DNA from: Desulfobulbus sp.
GTDB taxonomy: Bacteria > Pseudomonadota > Gammaproteobacteria > Burkholderiales > Rhodocyclaceae
NCBI GenBank assembly: GCA_009782025.1
Contig: WQUQ01000029.1
Location: forward strand, 1-7,620
Direction of reading: 5' to 3'
Length of the DNA stretch: 7,620 nt
A program made the translations under genes and the position numbers. Of this stretch, positions 5,582-7,620 are shown one piece after another. The notes beneath the pieces were generated by a model that ran no database searches, was not told the DNA's origin, and was given only the letters and a program-made list of their open reading frames with translations. Every line of letters starts with the position of its first letter. Positions within the stretch are counted from its first letter, which is position 1.

Positions 5582-6867
5582 TGTCCGCCAATCAGCCCAG
5601 TGAGCACCCCGTCGAAGACCACGGCCTGTTGCGCTTTCTCACCTGCGGCAGCGTCGATGACGGCAAAAGTACGCTGATCGGGCGCTTGCTCTACGACACC
5701 AAGGCCATTCTCGCCGACACGCTGTCGGCCATCGAGCGCACCTCGCAGAAGCGCGGCGTCGGCGCGGTCGATCTCTCGCTGCTCACCGACGGCCTGCAAG
5801 CCGAGCGCGAGCAGGGCATCACCATCGACGTCGCCTATCGTTATTTCTCGACCGGCACGCGCAAATACATCATCGCCGACGCGCCGGGCCATGAGCAGTA
5901 CACGCGCAACATGGTCACGGCGGCGTCCACCGCCAACCTCGCCATTATTTTGATCGACGCGCGCAAGGGCATGCTGACGCAGACCCGGCGGCACTCCAAG
6001 CTGGCGGCGCTGGTTGGCATTCCGCATCTAGTCGTGGCCATCAACAAAATGGATCTGGTCGATTACTCGCAGGAAGTTTTCGCGAAGATCAAGGCCGATT
6101 ACCTCGCCTTCGCCGCCAAGGTCGGCATCGACGACGTGCGCTTCATTCCGCTCTCGGCCTTGAACGGCGACATGATCGTCGAGCGCGGCGCAGCGCTCGC
6201 CTGGTACGACGGCCCGACGCTCCTCGACATCCTCGAAACCGCGCCCGCCGCCCATACCGAGCGCGCCGAGAAATTCCGCTTTCCGGTGCAAACCGTCTGC
6301 CGCCCGCAGGATTCAGCCAACCCGGAACTGCACGACTACCGCGGCTTCATGGGCCGCGTCGAATCCGGCGCGATCAAGGTGGGCGATGCCGTCACCGTGC
6401 TGCCGAGCGGCCGTCAATCCACCGTCAAGGCCGTGCAGATCGGCGGCGTCGACATCGGCGAAGCCGGCACCGAGCAATCCGTCACCCTGCTGCTGGCCGA
6501 TGAAATCGACATTTCACGCGGCGACATGATCGTCAAGACCCTTGAAGCCCCGGCCGCCGTCAAGGAAATCCGCGCCACCGTCTGCTGGCTGGCCGAAACC
6601 CCGCTCGACCGCGCCCGCACCTACCTCATCCGCCACACCACGCGCGACGCCAAGGCCAAGCTGACCGGCATCGACCACCGCCTCGACGTCAACACCCTGG
6701 AAAACCTGCCCGCCGACAAACTGGCGATGAACGATATCGCCGAAGTCAGCTTCAAGCTGGCGCAACCGCTGTTCGTCGATCCCTATAGCGAAAACCGCGC
6801 CACCGGCGCCTTCATCGTCATCGATGAGAGCAACAACAACACCGTCGGCGCCGGTATGATTCTGTAA
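5581..6867 (+). CDS. cysN: Sulfate adenylyltransferase subunit 1 (CysN), GTPase
   Basis: CysN is the EF-Tu-like GTPase subunit whose GTP hydrolysis drives APS formation by CysD. The G-motifs are intact: GSVDDGKS (G1) at 23-30, DAPGHEQ (G3) at 100-106, NKMD (G4) at 155-158 and SAL (G5) at 192-194. Beta-barrel domains follow the G-domain, including the FPVQTVCRP segment near 240. The protein is 428 aa, shorter than E. coli CysN (about 475), and ends cleanly without the C-terminal APS kinase (CysC) found in CysNC fusions. APS kinase must therefore be encoded elsewhere, or APS is reduced directly by an APS reductase. The ATG at 5581 overlaps the cysD TGA by one base and has GAAGG 9 nt upstream. 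Confidence 0.97.
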   Translation: MSANQPSEHPVEDHGLLRFLTCGSVDDGKSTLIGRLLYDTKAILADTLSAIERTSQKRGVGAVDLSLLTDGLQAEREQGITIDVAYRYFSTGTRKYIIADAPGHEQYTRNMVTAASTANLAIILIDARKGMLTQTRRHSKLAALVGIPHLVVAINKMDLVDYSQEVFAKIKADYLAFAAKVGIDDVRFIPLSALNGDMIVERGAALAWYDGPTLLDILETAPAAHTERAEKFRFPVQTVCRPQDSANPELHDYRGFMGRVESGAIKVGDAVTVLPSGRQSTVKAVQIGGVDIGEAGTEQSVTLLLADEIDISRGDMIVKTLEAPAAVKEIRATVCWLAETPLDRARTYLIRHTTRDAKAKLTGIDHRLDVNTLENLPADKLAMNDIAEVSFKLAQPLFVDPYSENRATGAFIVIDESNNNTVGAGMIL

Positions 6868-6891
6868 CCTCATCCACCCGGCCCCACCATC

Positions 6892-7371
6892 ATGACCGGA
6901 GCCTGCCCGCCGCTCCTGCTGTCGCTCCTGCTCCTTGCCCCGCCCGCCATGGCCGACGCCTACAAATGCCGCCAGCCGGACGGGCGCATGGTCATCTCCG
7001 CCGAACCCTGCGCCGATAGCGGCCAAGTGGTGAAAGTCGTCCCCGCCGACAGCGTGCCCGAAGCCGAGCGCGAACGCGCCGAACGCGAGGCGCAGCGCCA
7101 GCGCGAACAGGCCGAGAAAAACCTGAATGCCCGCCGGGAAGATGAAAAACAGCGGGAAAAACAGGAACGGCAAGAACGGCTCGAACGCGAACGCGCCGCC
7201 ATCCAGCAAGCGCCCCCGCCAGCAGCCGAACCCGTTTATGTCCCGGTGCCGGTTTATGTCGGCCCCGGCCAACTCCGCCCGCCGCCCCGGCCCCGCCCGC
7301 CGGGCAAGCCGGATAAACCCGACAAACCGCCTCCGCCCCAACCGCCGACGACTGTTTTGCGGCCGCGGTGA
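6892..7371 (+). CDS. Secreted DUF4124-type protein with charged helix and proline-rich tail
   Basis: This 159-aa protein is not functionally known. A Sec signal peptide (1-21, cleavage after AMA) is followed by a short DUF4124-like domain (about 22-50) reading YKCRQPDGRMVISAEPC, with two cysteines (26, 40) that could form a disulfide. Residues 56-103 are almost only Glu, Arg, Gln, Lys and Ala, predicting a long charged helix or coiled coil. Residues 107-159 are proline-rich, with VYVPVPVYV and repeated PDKP units, and look disordered. This suggests an envelope protein, perhaps contacting peptidoglycan or another envelope component, but that is inference. It starts 24 nt after cysN without a clear Shine-Dalgarno and probably shares its transcript. 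The stop lies at the edge of an IS3 remnant, so the original C-terminus may have differed. Confidence 0.8.
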   Translation: MTGACPPLLLSLLLLAPPAMADAYKCRQPDGRMVISAEPCADSGQVVKVVPADSVPEAERERAEREAQRQREQAEKNLNARREDEKQREKQERQERLERERAAIQQAPPPAAEPVYVPVPVYVGPGQLRPPPRPRPPGKPDKPDKPPPPQPPTTVLRPR

Positions 7372-7477
7372 ACTGATGCTGTTGTCTGAACCAGATCTCC
7401 AGAAACCGAACAGGCAATTGGTAACCCAGCGTCGAATGCAGTCGTTTCCGGTTGTAGAAGTTTGTCAAACGGTTGAT
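7370..7477 (-). mobile_element. IS3-family transposase C-terminal remnant
   Basis: Read on the minus strand, this stretch encodes FYNRKRLHSTLGY followed by QLPVRFLEIWF. This is the characteristic C-terminal end of IS3-family OrfB (DDE) transposases, just after the catalytic Glu region. Only about 36 codons remain. The sequence upstream in the same frame (7480-7534) does not look like transposase, and the frame has no stop where the natural protein would end, running on into the antisense of the DUF4124 gene. It is therefore a decayed fragment, not a working element. Exact ends and terminal inverted repeats could not be placed, so the boundaries are approximate. Confidence 0.8.
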
Positions 7478-7549
7478 TACAAACAACCATGAGGACCCGC
7501 GACCGACGCCATCAGCGAACGCCAGCGCGCACAAAGGCGGGCGGCAGGC

Positions 7550-7579
7550 TTGACCGTTCCGGCGTGATTTACCGACAAT
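7550..7579 (+). promoter_or_regulatory. Possible promoter near the right edge
   Basis: TTGACC (7550-7555) and GACAAT (7574-7579) are 18 bp apart, matching consensus at 5 and 4 of 6 positions. An ATG at 7610-7612 follows about 24 nt after the predicted start and could open a gene beyond the window. No good Shine-Dalgarno is seen. The rest of 7480-7620 holds no gene I can support. Confidence 0.3.
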
Positions 7580-7620
7580 GATCTGCTTTCAGCCAGCCAG
7601 AGTTGCCCCATGCTCGAGAT

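Noticed and set aside
7489..7581. 30-codon plus-strand open frame beginning MRTRDRRHQR
   Set aside because: It is too short and Arg-rich, without a Shine-Dalgarno, and looks like chance.
7477..7611. 44-codon minus-strand open frame beginning MGQLWLAESR
   Set aside because: It is short, has no recognised family or good ribosome-binding site, and runs into the IS remnant; it may be a fragment, but I cannot support it as a gene.

Overview
The window is compact, GC-rich, Gram-negative chromosomal DNA. Gene order, protein sequences and the clpA-clpS-csp arrangement suggest a betaproteobacterium, perhaps a Rhodocyclales-like lineage. This assignment rests on resemblance only. Most of the window is housekeeping sequence: protein quality control, molybdenum cofactor synthesis, and sulfur transfer and activation. 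It also holds a small toxin-antitoxin module and, at the right end, a decayed piece of an insertion sequence.

Layout: (1) 1-1090, minus strand: the 5' third of clpA, overlapped by its adaptor gene clpS, with a sigma70-like promoter whose predicted start falls at the clpS ATG. (2) 1178-1577, plus strand: a cold-shock protein gene with its own promoter, a leader of about 110 nt that can fold in several ways, and a strong intrinsic terminator. (3) 1582-2073, minus strand: moaC, convergent with the csp gene. (4) 2136-3850, plus strand: a periplasmic M48 metalloprotease with TPRs (BepA/YfgC-like), divergent from moaC across a 62-bp gap, followed by a TusA-family sulfurtransferase gene. (5) 3892-4559, plus strand: an AbrB/MazE-type antitoxin gene and a Doc-type Fic toxin gene, behind a perfect extended -10 promoter. 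(6) 4652-6867, plus strand: cysD and cysN, sharing one base, for the two subunits of sulfate adenylyltransferase. (7) 6892-7371, plus strand: a secreted DUF4124-type protein with a charged helix and a proline-rich tail. (8) 7370-7620: a minus-strand IS3-family transposase C-terminal remnant, then about 140 bp without a convincing gene but with a possible promoter near the edge.

Functional links: ClpS delivers N-degron substrates to ClpA, and the two are translationally linked. CysD and CysN make adenylyl sulfate for assimilatory sulfate reduction. TusA moves persulfide sulfur and could share the cell's sulfur budget. MoaC makes cyclic pyranopterin, whose later dithiolene step also needs sulfur. 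The toxin-antitoxin pair sits between two sulfur genes without an evident functional link.

No wholly new system is visible. The points most worth checking are regulatory. Three genes (clpS, the M48 protease and the antitoxin) have -10-like hexamers only 6-7 nt before the ATG and no usable Shine-Dalgarno, which predicts leaderless mRNAs. The csp leader has mutually exclusive hairpins. A small hairpin spans the antitoxin stop and touches the toxin start codon.
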